Positions 23,330 through 34,639 of a stretch of DNA of 64,000 bases are shown here, in pieces (the stretch's first letter is position 1; each line of letters opens with the position of its first letter). The stretch covers positions 24,414,283 to 24,478,282 of the forward strand of contig NC_063156.1 of NCBI RefSeq assembly GCF_020921035.1, given 5' to 3'. The notes beneath the pieces were generated by a model that was given only the letters and a program-made list of their open reading frames with translations, made no database searches and was not told where the DNA came from. The position numbers were made by a program, and so were the translations under genes. This DNA is from Rhodamnia argentea. Taxonomy: Eukaryota; Streptophyta; Magnoliopsida; Myrtales; Myrtaceae.

Positions 23330-25397
23330 ACGGAGGCTTCAAGAAAATCCCACAAGCCACATTATTTAGTTCTATCATTCCCAGCCCAAGGCAATGTCCA
23401 CCCCATGCTCCAATTCTCCAAGCGACTAATCCACAAAGGCGCCGGAGTCACTCTCGTCACCACCGAATCCATGTCCAAGGCCCTTCATGGATTGTCCTCG
23501 CACCCCTCGATTTCAGTTGAGACTATCTCCGATGGCTTTGACGATGGCACCGAGGCCGCCGGCAGCCCTGGAAGCCTACCTCGAGCGCTTCTGGAAGGAC
23601 TGGTCCAAAGACACTGAGCGAGTTGGTCGAGAGGCTGACCTCCGGCAGCCTGCCATCGAGTTGCATCGTCTACAACTCGTTCTTGCCTTGGGCTCTCGAT
23701 GTGTTAGCACAGACGTTTGTGCTGGTTGGGGTTGCATTCTTCACCACGTGTTTTTACCACGAGAAGATAAGACGACAGCACGAGTGGTACACGATTTGGA
23801 GTTGTCTTAGCTGGAAAGCGAATATGGCTTGACATGTCAGCCAAGATTGAAATTTAACTAGTGTAAATACACGATGCTCAAGTATTTCCCAGTCATCGAT
23901 CACCTAATTAGGACAAGAGTCGAGTCTCGTGCTCTCCCTCTCAGCTATCACCCTTTCTGATCCATGGGTCATCCACCTTGATCATTCAAGCACTCAGCAA
24001 AAACTTCATGACGTTGGTTTTGCCTAGCAGGTAGTGGACTGGTTCATGAAGGTCATGCCATTAAGGACCATAGGGCCAGCAGTGCCTTCCACCTATTTAC
24101 ACAACAGGCTTGAACAAGACGCAGAATATGGTCTCAGCATCTTCCTACCAGAAGAACACGTACACCACCATGAAATGGCTGAGCACAAAGCCAAAAGGGT
24201 CAGTTGTGTATGTCTCTTTACGGAGTTTATTAGAGCTAAAGATTGACCAAATGCAAGAGCTTGCAATGGGGAAAAGTGTTAAAAAAGTTCTAAATCTATT
24301 GCATTGGTGCCAATTCAATCCTAAATCTTTTATTGGTATCAATTTAATCTTAAACCTTTTACATTGGTGCCAATTCAGTCCTAAATCTTTTGCATTTATG
24401 TTAACCGAGTGAATCCGTCCAATTTAGGCAGGAAATTCGCTAACGTGGACATCGGATGTTCTATGTGACATGGTTGATGTTGACGTGGACATTTTTTTTT
24501 TAATATTTTTAAATGCTTTAAATAATATTTCAATAAATATTTTGGTTTTTCTTCTTTTTCTTTTCTCTATTATTAAAAAAGTTAATAAGATTATTTTAAA
24601 ATATTAAAATAATATTCAAAATTATCTATATCGGCGCCAGTCGCGTCACGTAGGACAAGTCGACGTCCACATCAGAGAATTTTCAATCAAAATTGGCCGG
24701 ATTGACTCAATTAACAAAAATACAAAAAATTTAGGACTGAATTGGCATCAAGGTAAAAAGTTTATAACTGAATTGGCACTAATAAAAGACTTACGACTGA
24801 ATTGGTACTAATGCAAAATGTTTAAGACTGAATTGACATCAATATAAGGTTTATGACTAAATTGACACTTATATAATATGTTCAAGACTTTTTTGACATT
24901 TTTTCCGCTTGCAATGAGACTACATATAAGCAGCTGTTATTTCCTCTGGGTGATGAGGTCATCTGAAGAAGACAAACTCCCACAAGACTATGGCAAAAGA
25001 GACAGCCCAAAAGGGTCTAGTTGTGACGTGGTGTCCTCAACTGGAAGTCCAAGCACATGAAGCACTAGGGTTTTTCGTGATGCATTGCGGGTGGAACTCA
25101 ACTTTGGAAGCGCTCACGTTGGGTGCGGGTGCGCCGATATTGGCGACCCCGCAATGGACCGACCAGCCCACGAATGCCAAGTAGATAATGGATGTGTGGA
25201 AGATGGAGCTGAGGCCTCCTGTTGATGGGAGAGGCGTTGTGAGGAGCGAAGATCCAGAGTGTTGCATTAGGGAGGTAACGGTAGGGGAAAGGGGGAAGGA
25301 GATGAGAAAAAATGCAGGAAAGTGGAGGAAAATCACCAAAGAAGCGGCCAGTGAAGGTGGAAGCTCTGATGGAAACATCGAGGGAGTTCGTTGCTAA
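23330..25397 (+). pseudogene. UDP-glycosyltransferase pseudogene, array copy 1
   Basis: Homologous along its length to copies 2-4. The start codon is ACG (23330-23332) where the others have ATG. Exon 1 starts in frame (HYLVLSFPAQGNVHPMLQ, His of the active site kept). It then gains one base near 23570, shifts frame again near 23620, has Asn instead of the catalytic Asp (VYN), and lacks the last ~60 codons of exon 1. Exon 2 begins after CAG at 24033 (VDWFMKVMPLRTIGP), shifts frame near 24150, is split by a 638-bp transposon, and resumes at 24917. The PSPG box is recognisable (WCPQLEV...[10 protein letters not shown]...PQWTDQ) but carries two extra residues and a TAG at 25182-25184 replacing Tyr. 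A last frameshift precedes the C-terminus. The upstream TATA element seen in copies 2 and 3 is lost. Non-functional. Confidence 0.92.
24269..24906. mobile_element. Mutator-type MITE inserted in UGT copy 1
   Basis: A 638-bp element flanked by a perfect 10-bp direct repeat, gcttgcaatg (24259-24268 and 24907-24916). Ends are inverted: left gggaaaagtgttaaaaaagt, right (reverse complement) ggaaaaaatgtcaaaaaagt. Inside both ends are several direct/inverted copies of a 'gcattggtgccaattcaatcctaaatctttt'-type unit. There is no coding sequence. The 9-10-bp target duplication and long TIR point to a Mutator-superfamily MITE. Removing it and one target copy restores alignment with the intact UGTs (…QMQELAM|RLHISSCYFLW…). 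The same family occurs at 41685-42659 and, as a fragment, at 55720-55960. Confidence 0.88.
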
Positions 25398-25583
25398 ATT
25401 GATTGATATGTTTGAAGAGAAACTACCGGTGATGTTGCGTTATAGTGACAACATCTATAAGCCATGGTCTTGATGTAAGATTTTGTTGAGCCACTCCCAA
25501 CTATTCTAAAAGCTTAAACTGCTAGATGAATGCGTGATTTAATATTTACTTAGTATACCACTTAAGATTTGCTAGAATTACAG

Positions 25584-25876
25584 GTGTGAGTTGTGTTAGA
25601 GAAATCTCATATCGGAGAATTTATGTGGTGTGGAGCAATTAATAAATCATAGTTGGCCCATAACTCATTAAGCTTTTGAGTGAAGGTGGATTCAACTGAA
25701 TATATTGACGGACTTGGAAATTGGGCTCCCTCTTGGCAATTTTTCCTAGTGAAATTATTGAACTTCTGCTGCGCTCTCTCGACAAATGGTATCAAAGCTG
25801 ACGGTTGATTATTGGGCCCGGTGTTTTGTAAATATCTAGTGAATGTATCGAATTTCTGCTGCGCTTTCCCAACAAG
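25584..25876 (+). mobile_element. TRIM-like LTR retrotransposon remnant
   Basis: A short LTR-like stretch, starting near a TGTGAG and containing 'gagaaatctcatatcggag', is followed by TGGTATCAAAGC (about 25786-25797), which closely matches the tRNA-iMet primer-binding site. The last ~40 bp before the PBS ('ctagtgaa..ttctgctgcgct') recur at about 25838-25876, as expected for the end of a second, truncated LTR. Almost no interior remains. Confidence 0.55.
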
Positions 25877-26067
25877 ATTCATTAAGTAACATCTTCATAC
25901 ATAAATACCTTGAATGAAACAGAATCAGCCCAACCTCAATGGTCTCGAGCACAAGCGTTGAGGCCCGGCCTCGATGGACCATTGCTTGGGAATTGGGGGT
26001 TGCGGCCTGACTTGATGGACTCCGGCGATTTGCAGCGAGGCCCTGCCATTCTTTTTTCTTCTAGTAT

Positions 26068-29000
26068 TGTCGCGACCTAAAAAATGACAAAATCTTTAGG
26101 TTAATGGATTATTAGGCTAATTAGATAACTAACCTAATACGAACTCTCCTAAGCCCTACCAAATCACAACATTGGTTGAATGTTCAAATGATTTAAAATT
26201 TGGAGTCACCTACTAACCATTTTTGGTAGGCTGATTAGGAACCTAAATAAACTACTAGGAGAAATACTTTATTTTTACATATCAAAGATGATAAGTTCGG
26301 GGACTTGGTTACATTAATTAATTAAAATTAACGCCCTTTCGATACCTTAAATTTCATGAAAAATGTTAAGTTTGACAACTTAAATTGAATCAATTTAAAG
26401 TTAAAAAGATGCAATTGTTTTTGAATTTTCTCTTGTTTAACGTATGCAATGCATGAATGTAAATATGACAATGATGACATGGATATGATTCTAAATGACA
26501 CGATTGCAATATGCACATGAATATATTAAACTACACGTGCAATAATATGCAATACCATCCTATATGCAAAGCTTAATCGAGCAATTAAGACATGCAAAAA
26601 AGACATGATATTAATGCAACATGCAAAGCAATTTATAACCACATGAATGACATGGCATTTTCGTTGTGTTTATCAGACTACATGACTACTGGCATTTATA
26701 CTAACATGAAATGCAAATAACGACTAAACATTATAAACAATTTATGGATACAAGACACATGCGCATGACGTGGCATAATGACGGGCAATTATTACATGGC
26801 AAAATATGCATGGCGTGCAAATAATGGCATGGCAAAACATGATGGATTATGACGTGCAAGATTACATGACCATTTAAGATATGCATTCTAATCCATCTAA
26901 TAATGCAATATGGGATATGCCAAATATGATATGCAAATATACGAACATACGAACGATGCAAAGCAAAGATGGACGTGCAAACATGAGATGCAAACATGGC
27001 ACATGAACATGAGATATGCGAAAATATGCAATGCTAGCATGATATATGAATTTCTTTAGTGTTTTCCATGAATTTTTGGAAATTAAGATGATTACCATTG
27101 ATTCAAATCTCTTGATTTTATCCCAAATAATTCATTATATAAGGTTTCTAGGAAAACTATCTTCCTAAAATTTTAATTACATAAGACTTGCAAGAAACCG
27201 TATCTTAGAGTTTTGAATTTTAAGGAAACCAACGAAAAGATAAGGATCACAAGATTCAGAATTTTCAAATCAAGGGAAGTAATCCACCAAGGTAAGCCAT
27301 CGAATATCATCTTTTGATCTTTTTGAAAATAACCCTAATCCAAATAGGCTTGTGAAATGAGCGGATCGAATCCAAGTGGCGACGGATTGGATCGACTACC
27401 CTCTTGTATTTATCCCAAATCGGAGAATCGTACCCAATAATTACGGGTAGGATTGTCCAATTTAAAATACATTGCCTTTTTTAGGAAAAGTTTCCTAAAT
27501 TGGATTAGATTTTCTAAATTTTGAAAGATATGATATCTCAATTGAATATTCACATGGATATCAATTTATTCAAAAATGAGAAATAATATCATAAAATAAA
27601 AATTATATAAGATTTTATCAAATCTTGAATATTCGTCGAATTATTTTCCGTTTTGAATCGGGATTGGACCGACGGACTTGCAGATCGGGATTGATGGTTC
27701 CTCGGGCGGTGATGCTCGTGGGACTTTCGACAGTTTCGTGAAACCTGCACAACAGAATAGAAAATCGGTGTAGCGCAGTGGAGATGATCACGAGCAAGGA
27801 CGTTCAATGATGGAACGTCAATCTGCGGTTTTGGACCCAAATATCTTTATTCTTTTGGCTGCACCCTTTGACCGAATTTCCTTGCTTCTTTGAACTCACG
27901 ATATCCCCACTTTGGATTAGCAATATGTAAACGCTGATGGCTAGCCTCGCTTTGACAAGCAGATGCGGGACTTCGTAAAGGCGCCAGTCTGGGTGCAGCG
28001 GGCTTCGTCATCGTGGTCAAGGCTGATGATCTCGTCAAGCCTGGTTCAGTCGGCTGGAGTGGCGGGGGTCTGATAAGGAACGGCAGCTTGATCAACAAGG
28101 CTACGAGACAACAGCGATGGGAGCTCGGTGTGGCCGTGACGTCGGGAAGCCTGGAGGAGCTCTCGATTGACTCCCCCTCCTCTCTCTTTCTTTTCTCTGT
28201 GATTCACGTGATTTTTCGTATGCTCTCTATGGCCGAGAATGTCTTGAATTCTCTCCCCTTCGAGGACGTTGCCAAGAAAGACCAAAAGAAGCACTTTGTA
28301 GCGCAGCAAATGAAAAATCAGAAATGAACAAAACCAGGAGAAGAAAATTATATTGACATCAAGTGCAGCACAAGGGAAGAAGTTGCTCCCTTATTGTCAT
28401 TCTTGTGGTGCGATGAGCATGGATCTATCAATGGAGAATAGCCTGCTCTTTGCTTTGGTGATGCACACTAGAGCTATGGAAGGTGTGTCATCCCTTAGGC
28501 GTTATCGGCATATCAATGGGATTGCCATGGAGGAAATCAATTGTGCTGTGAATCGCTTTCTCCTCTTGTCTCGCAGTACTCTGAGAGTGGCAGTATATTC
28601 TGATGAATGGCCCTCTTCTTGAATCCTAGTCTATAATGGTGTATTTATATAGAAAGCTAGCTAGAGTAAGGTTCAAATTTTCCTAATCCTAGTTCGCTTG
28701 GGTTTTCTTATTTTATTTAAGAAATTCAGAACTTTATTAACCCTTGAAGAGTCCAAATCCATTACAACACCTCAAAAGATTTGGCTCTTACTTAGTGAAT
28801 GAATTGTGGCCGAAACAATTCTCCTTGTGGCTCATTCACACATTTTCGAGTTCAAATTGGGCTTTAATTAATTAAATGAATAATTAATTAAAAGCCCTTA
28901 ACATTTAGAGAAGCATAAATGAGCTGAAAATAGGTCCAAACCCTTTAATAAATCACCCCCCCCAAAAAAAATGCTTGGCTGAATTTTCCGTGTCATGCCT

Positions 29001-29185
29001 AGTCCGATCACTTGTCAATTTAAGCTCAATTCCTTACCGTCGGTGCAAAACAATACAAATGCAACGCATGAAAAAGAAAATTAAATATGCTATGCATGAA
29101 GACTAATTAATTACTTTTGGAGAAAACTAAAACTAATTCGCATTTTTGTATAAAATAAATGAAAATCAAAATTTAGGTTTAAACA
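26068..29185 (+). mobile_element. Solo LTR A (long, ~3.1 kb), Gypsy-like
   Basis: Begins TGTCGCGACCTAAAAAAT and ends ...atttaggtttaaaca, flanked by agtat (26063-26067) and agtgt (29186-29190), a 5-bp target duplication with one mismatch. The head and tail clearly match solo LTR B at 49530-51804 in the same orientation. No PBS, polypurine tract, gag or pol lies next to it, so it is a solo LTR left by recombination. The short open frames inside (for example 28013-28327) have no protein signature and belong to the LTR transcript region. Confidence 0.75.
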
Positions 29186-29279
29186 AGTGTTGGTTAAAAA
29201 TAAAATAAAATATGACCTTTTTTTATACTATTTCATATAATTTAAATCAGACATGAACGAGAAAATAATAAAAAAATGA

Positions 29280-29441
29280 CACTTAGGGGAGATAAATTAA
29301 TTTAAAAAGGCCACATTAGCATAAATTGACAGCATTAAAAAATAGATTTGATTGCATCAATTTGACAAGCTTTAGGACTTGATTACACATTGAAAGTTGT
29401 AGGACATAATTGCACTTTCGTGATAAAATATTAGGACTTTT
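29280..29441. repeat. Single arm of a MITE (family M2)
   Basis: Carries 'gattgcatcaatttgacaag', 'ttaggacttgattaca' and 'ggacataattgcactttcg', the same units in the same order as the arm at 52730-52930 and, inverted, at 43675-43940. Only one arm is present. Family A element 29442-30598 abuts it, probably having inserted into it. Confidence 0.5.
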
Positions 29442-30598
29442 GGGCCTGTTTGTTAATGATTATATTCTCTGTTTTTCTATTCTTTTGTTTTCTGGAACAG
29501 AAATAGAAGAGAAATCTGTTTGTGTACATTAGTACATTTTTCTATTCCTCGGAACAAATCAATGGTTAGGGAATAGATTTGGAACAGAAACAAGAAGTAA
29601 AAAAAAATTACTTTTTTATTCCCAGAAACAAAGAGAGAAATAAACTCAGAGTAGCCCGACTTGATCTACATATACCTAAGTTGACGGGTCGGCCGGTTTA
29701 GTTTCAGTTTTCCTTTTCTTTTTTCTTTTTACTTTTAGCTTCCTTAGTATACTTAATGTCAAAATAATGTCAAGATAAAATAAAAAAAAATCAATTTGAT
29801 GTCTTTTTAATTTCTACGTTAAGAATTTTCTTTCAACACCATCAAATAAATTTTACAAAAGACGCATCAAAAAAATTCGTATGCAACATAAAAGAATTGA
29901 CCACAATGGAAGAATACTTAAACTCGTATTCGAATGCTTTGTATCTAAATATATGAATTATGTTAACCCTTGAGTTTTATTAAGTCCTTTTTCTGTTTAT
30001 CAAAGATGGGTGTGGTGGGAGCCGACGAGGAGAGTGGAGTTATATATTATCAATTTTTGGATTGAATCGTGAAATATTATCTTTTGATTAATTATAGTGT
30101 TGTTTTAAAATTCTTGGGAATGCAGGTGAGAAGAGAAGAAGAAGATAAGTGGGGGGAAAAAAAAAGGCCCTAACCGGCCCGACTCGACCCCAACCATCAA
30201 GCTACACGAAATAATTTACTCATTACTTGGTCCGACTCGACCTGGATTGAGAAACCTTGAAATTTCAGGTCGGGTAGAGCTGGTTCTAGTATTTTTGATA
30301 ATCCCACTAACATGAATATTTTTATTAGTTAAGTTCTTACAAAATTCCAATTTTATCAAAATATGAATTTTTAAGTCTGCACTAACATTTTTATAATAAA
30401 ATGGAAAAATTGGGAATAAAAAATTTTGGGGTCATACCAAATGCATTTTTGTTCTTTTTCTATTTCGAGAATAGAATTTTTGTGCAATTACCAAACGTAT
30501 TCTTCTACTCAAAAATTCGTCTAGGGAATAGAAATAGAAAAAACTATTTCTGAACAGGAATTATTTCCGAGAGTATAAATGTTACCAAATGCACCCTT
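29442..30598. mobile_element. Inverted-repeat element (family A), ~1.16 kb
   Basis: The left end gggcctgtttgttaatg and the right end (reverse complement) agggtgcatttggtaac are related. Subterminal 'tctatttc'-type words are inverted between the two sides. The interior contains 'ccggcccgactcgacccc' (30174-30191) and no transposase. It sits with its right end against the LINE tail that begins at about 30602. No clean target duplication was found. Confidence 0.6.
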
Positions 30599-30601
30599 AG
30601 C

Positions 30602-31100
30602 CCACTTTTCTCTTTGTTCTGTTTGGCCCACTTATCCATTAGAGTTGCTTCCGTTGGTTCTCATAGAAAGAGACCTGTTCAGAGCAGGTTGGCTAGATGT
30701 GCTCTAATAGCTCAGCAAGTTTCATCCGAAAGTATACTGATATAGATATAGGCTGCGAAAGCGTACCGCACAATCGATAGTGCTTTTCTATTCCACAACT
30801 TATGATCCAGCTAAACCTCTAAACATTCAAATATTCACATCAACAAGGATCTAATGTTTTACTTTTATACTCATATATATGCTTGTGATGCATAATTTTT
30901 CATGGTAAATATCTATTTTTGTACTTACTAAGATTTGATCATGTGAATCTGTAAATTACTGAATAACTATACTCGTTAGGCGAAGGTAGATCTAATTGTT
31001 AATGACGTGCAATTAGTTTGAAGCTATAGCGCTTAGCTCTATCTTATATGGACGCTCAATAGTCTTGCATGGCGGTTGTTGAGCCAGGATAATTTAGAAG
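30602..31100 (+). repeat. LINE tail, first copy of a segmental duplication
   Basis: Matches 35800-36296 over its length: 'gttgcttccgtt(g/a)gttctcata', 'gtgctctaatagctcagcaagtttcatccga' (shortened here), and 'agctcttcaatagtcttgc'-like words in the same order. The second copy is continuous with a LINE ORF2 remnant, so this is the 3' end of the same LINE duplicated upstream of UGT copy 2. Confidence 0.7.
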
Positions 31101-32170
31101 ATTCGAAAATTTTTTTTTTTTTAGTTCTAGAGTACATATATATAGGTTAGAAATCCTACTGAAATCCTAGGCCAAACTTGATTGGAAATTTTATATATAT
31201 ATTTGTTAAAAAGAAACTTTTATTTCACATAAAAGAAAGGTACATGATATCAAGACTAAACCAATCACAAAGTGTTATAATCAAATGTAAATCCGAAAAA
31301 TAGATCAACTTGGTATAGCCTGCAACATCTCTCTCCTTCCACAAGAACGGATTTGTCATAAAATCATAGCATAATCAGTGGTCAATCACCAAAACTTATA
31401 TTATCATTGGTGATAAACACATACCAAAATCTTATTTTTCCAAAAGGCAGTGCCCGCCCATATTCAACGTCCCCAACACCATCACCGTACATAGATAACA
31501 ACACTAATATGATGAAAAAGCACAAGTAACGCCTTGTAAACCCCAGATTTGCTGACCCAAAAAAAAAAAAAATCAGATCTATATCTAGATCGGGATAGAA
31601 TAACTCCTAAATTTAGGTTTAAATCTTAATTAGGAGAGAAGAGCTACAAAACAGTAATATTCAACCTAAACACTTTTATTGAGGGCTAGCGAGGGGCGTC
31701 TGGCTTTGCCTAGCACCCGCGAGGTCCACGGCGCCCTCGAGGAGATTTCATGTGTAAGGATCTTCAGGTCTGTGATGGTGAAAAAAGATTCGTGTGGGTT
31801 GAGTCATGCCGCGATATCAAACCCCTTTCTATATCATCAGCATTCATCTGTCCTTCAATCTAGGAAGTAGCTACCAGGCAGCCCACCTGGTAATGTCATC
31901 ATCGTTTTTCTTTTCTCGAGTCTCTTCCAAGAAATAGTATACGAGATGTCTTTTTCCCGCCGTATCATTTGCATTGACATTGACGTATCATAATGTTCTC
32001 AAATGGCGGTACATCAAAACTGTGATTCACGTGATCAGTCGGCCACATTTTGCCTGATAAGCTCCTTGTCCTTTAACAATCTTCCCAACAAGTTAACAAT
32101 ATTGGAATTTTTCGTAGCCCCTCACTGATGAAGCACAAGAAACCATTGCCAGGACAAGAAGCACCCGTTA
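31101..32170. other. Intergenic, upstream of UGT copy 2
   Basis: AT-rich with simple tracts (A13 near 31560, T14 near 31110). No gene recognised. The last ~130 bp resemble the proximal upstream regions of the other UGT copies. Confidence 0.45.
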
Positions 32171-32180
32171 CGACAGCACA

Positions 32181-32186
32181 TATAAG
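32181..32186 (+). promoter_or_regulatory. TATA box of UGT copy 2
   Basis: TATAAG in the context cacaTATAAGacca lies 48 bp before the ATG, giving an expected transcription start near 32210 and a leader of about 20-25 nt. The same context is kept at UGT copy 3 but mutated at copies 1 and 4. Confidence 0.65.
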
Positions 32187-32233
32187 ACCATAAAGAGACA
32201 CTTCACTTGAATTTGCAAGAGAAACACAAGAAA

Positions 32234-34026
32234 ATGGAGGATTCAAGCAAACCCCGGAACCCACATTGCTTAGTTCTATCGTACCCATCCCAAGGCCACA
32301 TCAACCCCATGCTCCAATTCTCCAAGCGTCTACTCCACAAGGGAGTCAAAGTCACTCTTGTTACCACCAAATCCATATCCAAGACCCTGCATGGATCCTC
32401 CTCATGCACCTCCATCGCGCTCGAGGCGATCTCCGATGGCTTCGATGATGGTGGCATTGGGGCTGCAGGTAGCCCCGAAGCCTACTTCGAGCGTTTCTAT
32501 AAGGTTGGCCCTGAAAGCCTGAGCGAGCTGGTCGAGAGGCTAATCTCTGGCGGTCCGCCGCCAATTTGCATCATCTACGACGCGTTGTTGCCTTGGGCTC
32601 TTGACGTGGCCCAGAAGTTTGGGCTTGTTGGGGCTGCTTTCTTCACCATGTCTTGTGCTGTGAACAGTGTGTTTTACCACTGCCAAAAGGGACTGCTTGA
32701 GGTTCCTGTCAGGAAGCAAGTTTTGCTTCCTGGAATGCCTCCTCTTGAGCCTCAAGACATGCCATCCTATGTGTGTGATTTGGAGTCATACCCAACATTC
32801 TTTCGTGTGCTTGTGAACCAGTTCTCCAATCTTGATAGAGCGGACTGGGTGCTTTGCAGTGGGGTTTATGAGCTGGAACAGGAAGTAAGTACGCTTAAAG
32901 CTTTTTAGAAGTAAAGCTGTTGTAAATACTCTAATACGTTTGTTCTTATTTTAAAAAAATGGGTAGAAAATTTGAGTTGGATACAACCTGAAATTGTCAG
33001 GCTTGACAGCGACATTAGTTAAAAGGTTGATTATATTAAGATTAGGTTACCCGGAGCATCGAAATGAAACCAAAGAGACTAATTTGTTAACGCAAATTGT
33101 GATGCTCCATTAACTTCTCATCAATCAACTAGTTAGAACAAGGACCTGTTGCCGTTCTCTGTTTCAGCTGTGACCTTTATGATCCACATATCATCCAATT
33201 TGATCTTTCTAGCATTCTTCATTCATTTCATAAAATTGACTTGCTTCTTCTTTTTCTTCTTCTTGAGACCGCAGACTGGTTCATGAAGCTCTTGCCCTTC
33301 AGGACCATTGGACCAACAGTACCGTCCACCTACCTAGACAACAGGATTGAGCAAGTCAACGAATATGGCCTCAGCATCTTAAAACCGGACCATGACACTA
33401 CCATGAAATGGCTGAGCACAAAGCCAAAAGGGTCAGTTGTGTATGTCTCCTTCGGAAGCGTGGCAGAGCTAAGGATTGACCAAATGCAAGAGATTGCGAT
33501 GGGACTAAAGAGAAGCAACTGCTACTTCCTCTGGGTGGTCAGACCATCAGAAGCAGAGAAACTCCCACAAGGCTTTGCAAAGGGTACTGAAACATCCCAA
33601 AAGGGTCTAATCGTAACATGGTGTCGTCAGCTCGAAGTCCTTTCACACGAGGGAGTAGGGCTTTTCATGACACATTGCGGTTGGAACTCGACGATGGAAG
33701 CACTTAGTTTGGGTGTGGTGATGCTGGTGATCCCACAGTGGACCGACCAGATCACCAATGCTAAGTACATAATGGATGTGTGGAGGATGGGGTTGAGGCC
33801 ATTAGCTGATAAGGAGAGAGGTGTGGTGAGGAGTGAAGAGATAGTGCATTGGATTAGGGAGGTAATGGAGGGGGAGAGAGGGAAGGAGATGAGAGAAAAT
33901 GCAGGGAAATGGAAGAGAATCGCTGGAGAAGCAGCTGGTGAGGGTGGGAGTTCTGACAGGAACATTGATGAGTTTGTTGCTAAATTGGGTGGTAAGACTT
34001 TAAAAAAGGAGGAAGAGAAGTGCTAG
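32234..34026 (+). CDS. UDP-glycosyltransferase, UGT74-like, array copy 2
   Basis: Two exons: 32234-32884 and 33268-34026 (469 residues). GT-B fold family-1 glycosyltransferase expected to move glucose from UDP-glucose to a hydroxyl or carboxyl of a small molecule in the cytosol; the acceptor is unknown. The N-terminal domain has the catalytic His22 (SYPSQGHINPM) and its Asp116 partner (IIYD). The C-terminal PSPG box spans residues 335-378: WCRQLEVLSH, THCGWNS and a final PQWTDQ, whose Gln favours UDP-glucose. Overall similarity is to group L (UGT74) by EAISDGFDDGG, LPWALDVA and TIGPTVPSTYLD. The ATG at 32234 begins MEDSS, aligned in all copies. Oddities: the intron ends in GAG at 33267 rather than the TAG of copies 3 and 4. 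The nearby CAG (33274) would cause an immediate stop. The PSPG centre reads GVVMLV instead of GAPMLA, and there is a Lys/Glu-rich C-terminal extension. Confidence 0.9.
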
Positions 34027-34639
34027 ATGCACAGCAAAACGATTATTGCAGTGATCGATCTACTTAGGCTTGTGGACTGATATAATAAGTTGTGCTGCAT
34101 ATTCCGGCTATGCATCCTGTTTGGGCGGGTCTCGCGTATTAGGGAAGTGCCTATTTTGTACGTGTAGTACCTACAAGTTCTACACAATGTGTGTGAACCT
34201 ATCGATCTTTGTCTATGCTAATTTGTTGTGGAAGAGCTCGACTGGACCAGGAAAGAAGTTGATTATGCAAAAATGTTGCAAAATTAATTGGACTTCATCC
34301 TTTTGCAAAATGAAGAACAAAATGGGGAGAGAGATGCACTATGCAAAATGGCTTCAGACTAATTACAAGTATCTTATCAATGATTTTCCATGAAAAACAG
34401 AGCCGAGTGGACGTATTGAACAACTAAGAACGAAATCATTTATTCTGTCCTAATAGAGATACTGCATTTGATTTCACGTTTTGTTTTTAATTGATAGAGT
34501 CACTGTTAATATGCATCATATGGAGCCCTTGAAAGCTCTCTTATTCTGCAAGATTCCAGTTGATTAGTTCCATTATACAGAGCATTGTCAACTGCTGGTG
34601 CAATGTACGCCTACTCACCAAAAAGTTCATTAACTTGAT

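Noticed and set aside
28013..28327. 104-residue frame in solo LTR A
   Set aside because: Inside an LTR, not shared with solo LTR B as a protein, no recognised domain.
32361..32755. Minus-strand frames opposite UGT copy 2 (and equivalents opposite copies 3 and 4)
   Set aside because: Repeated in every copy because the sense strand is conserved; antisense shadows of the glycosyltransferase.
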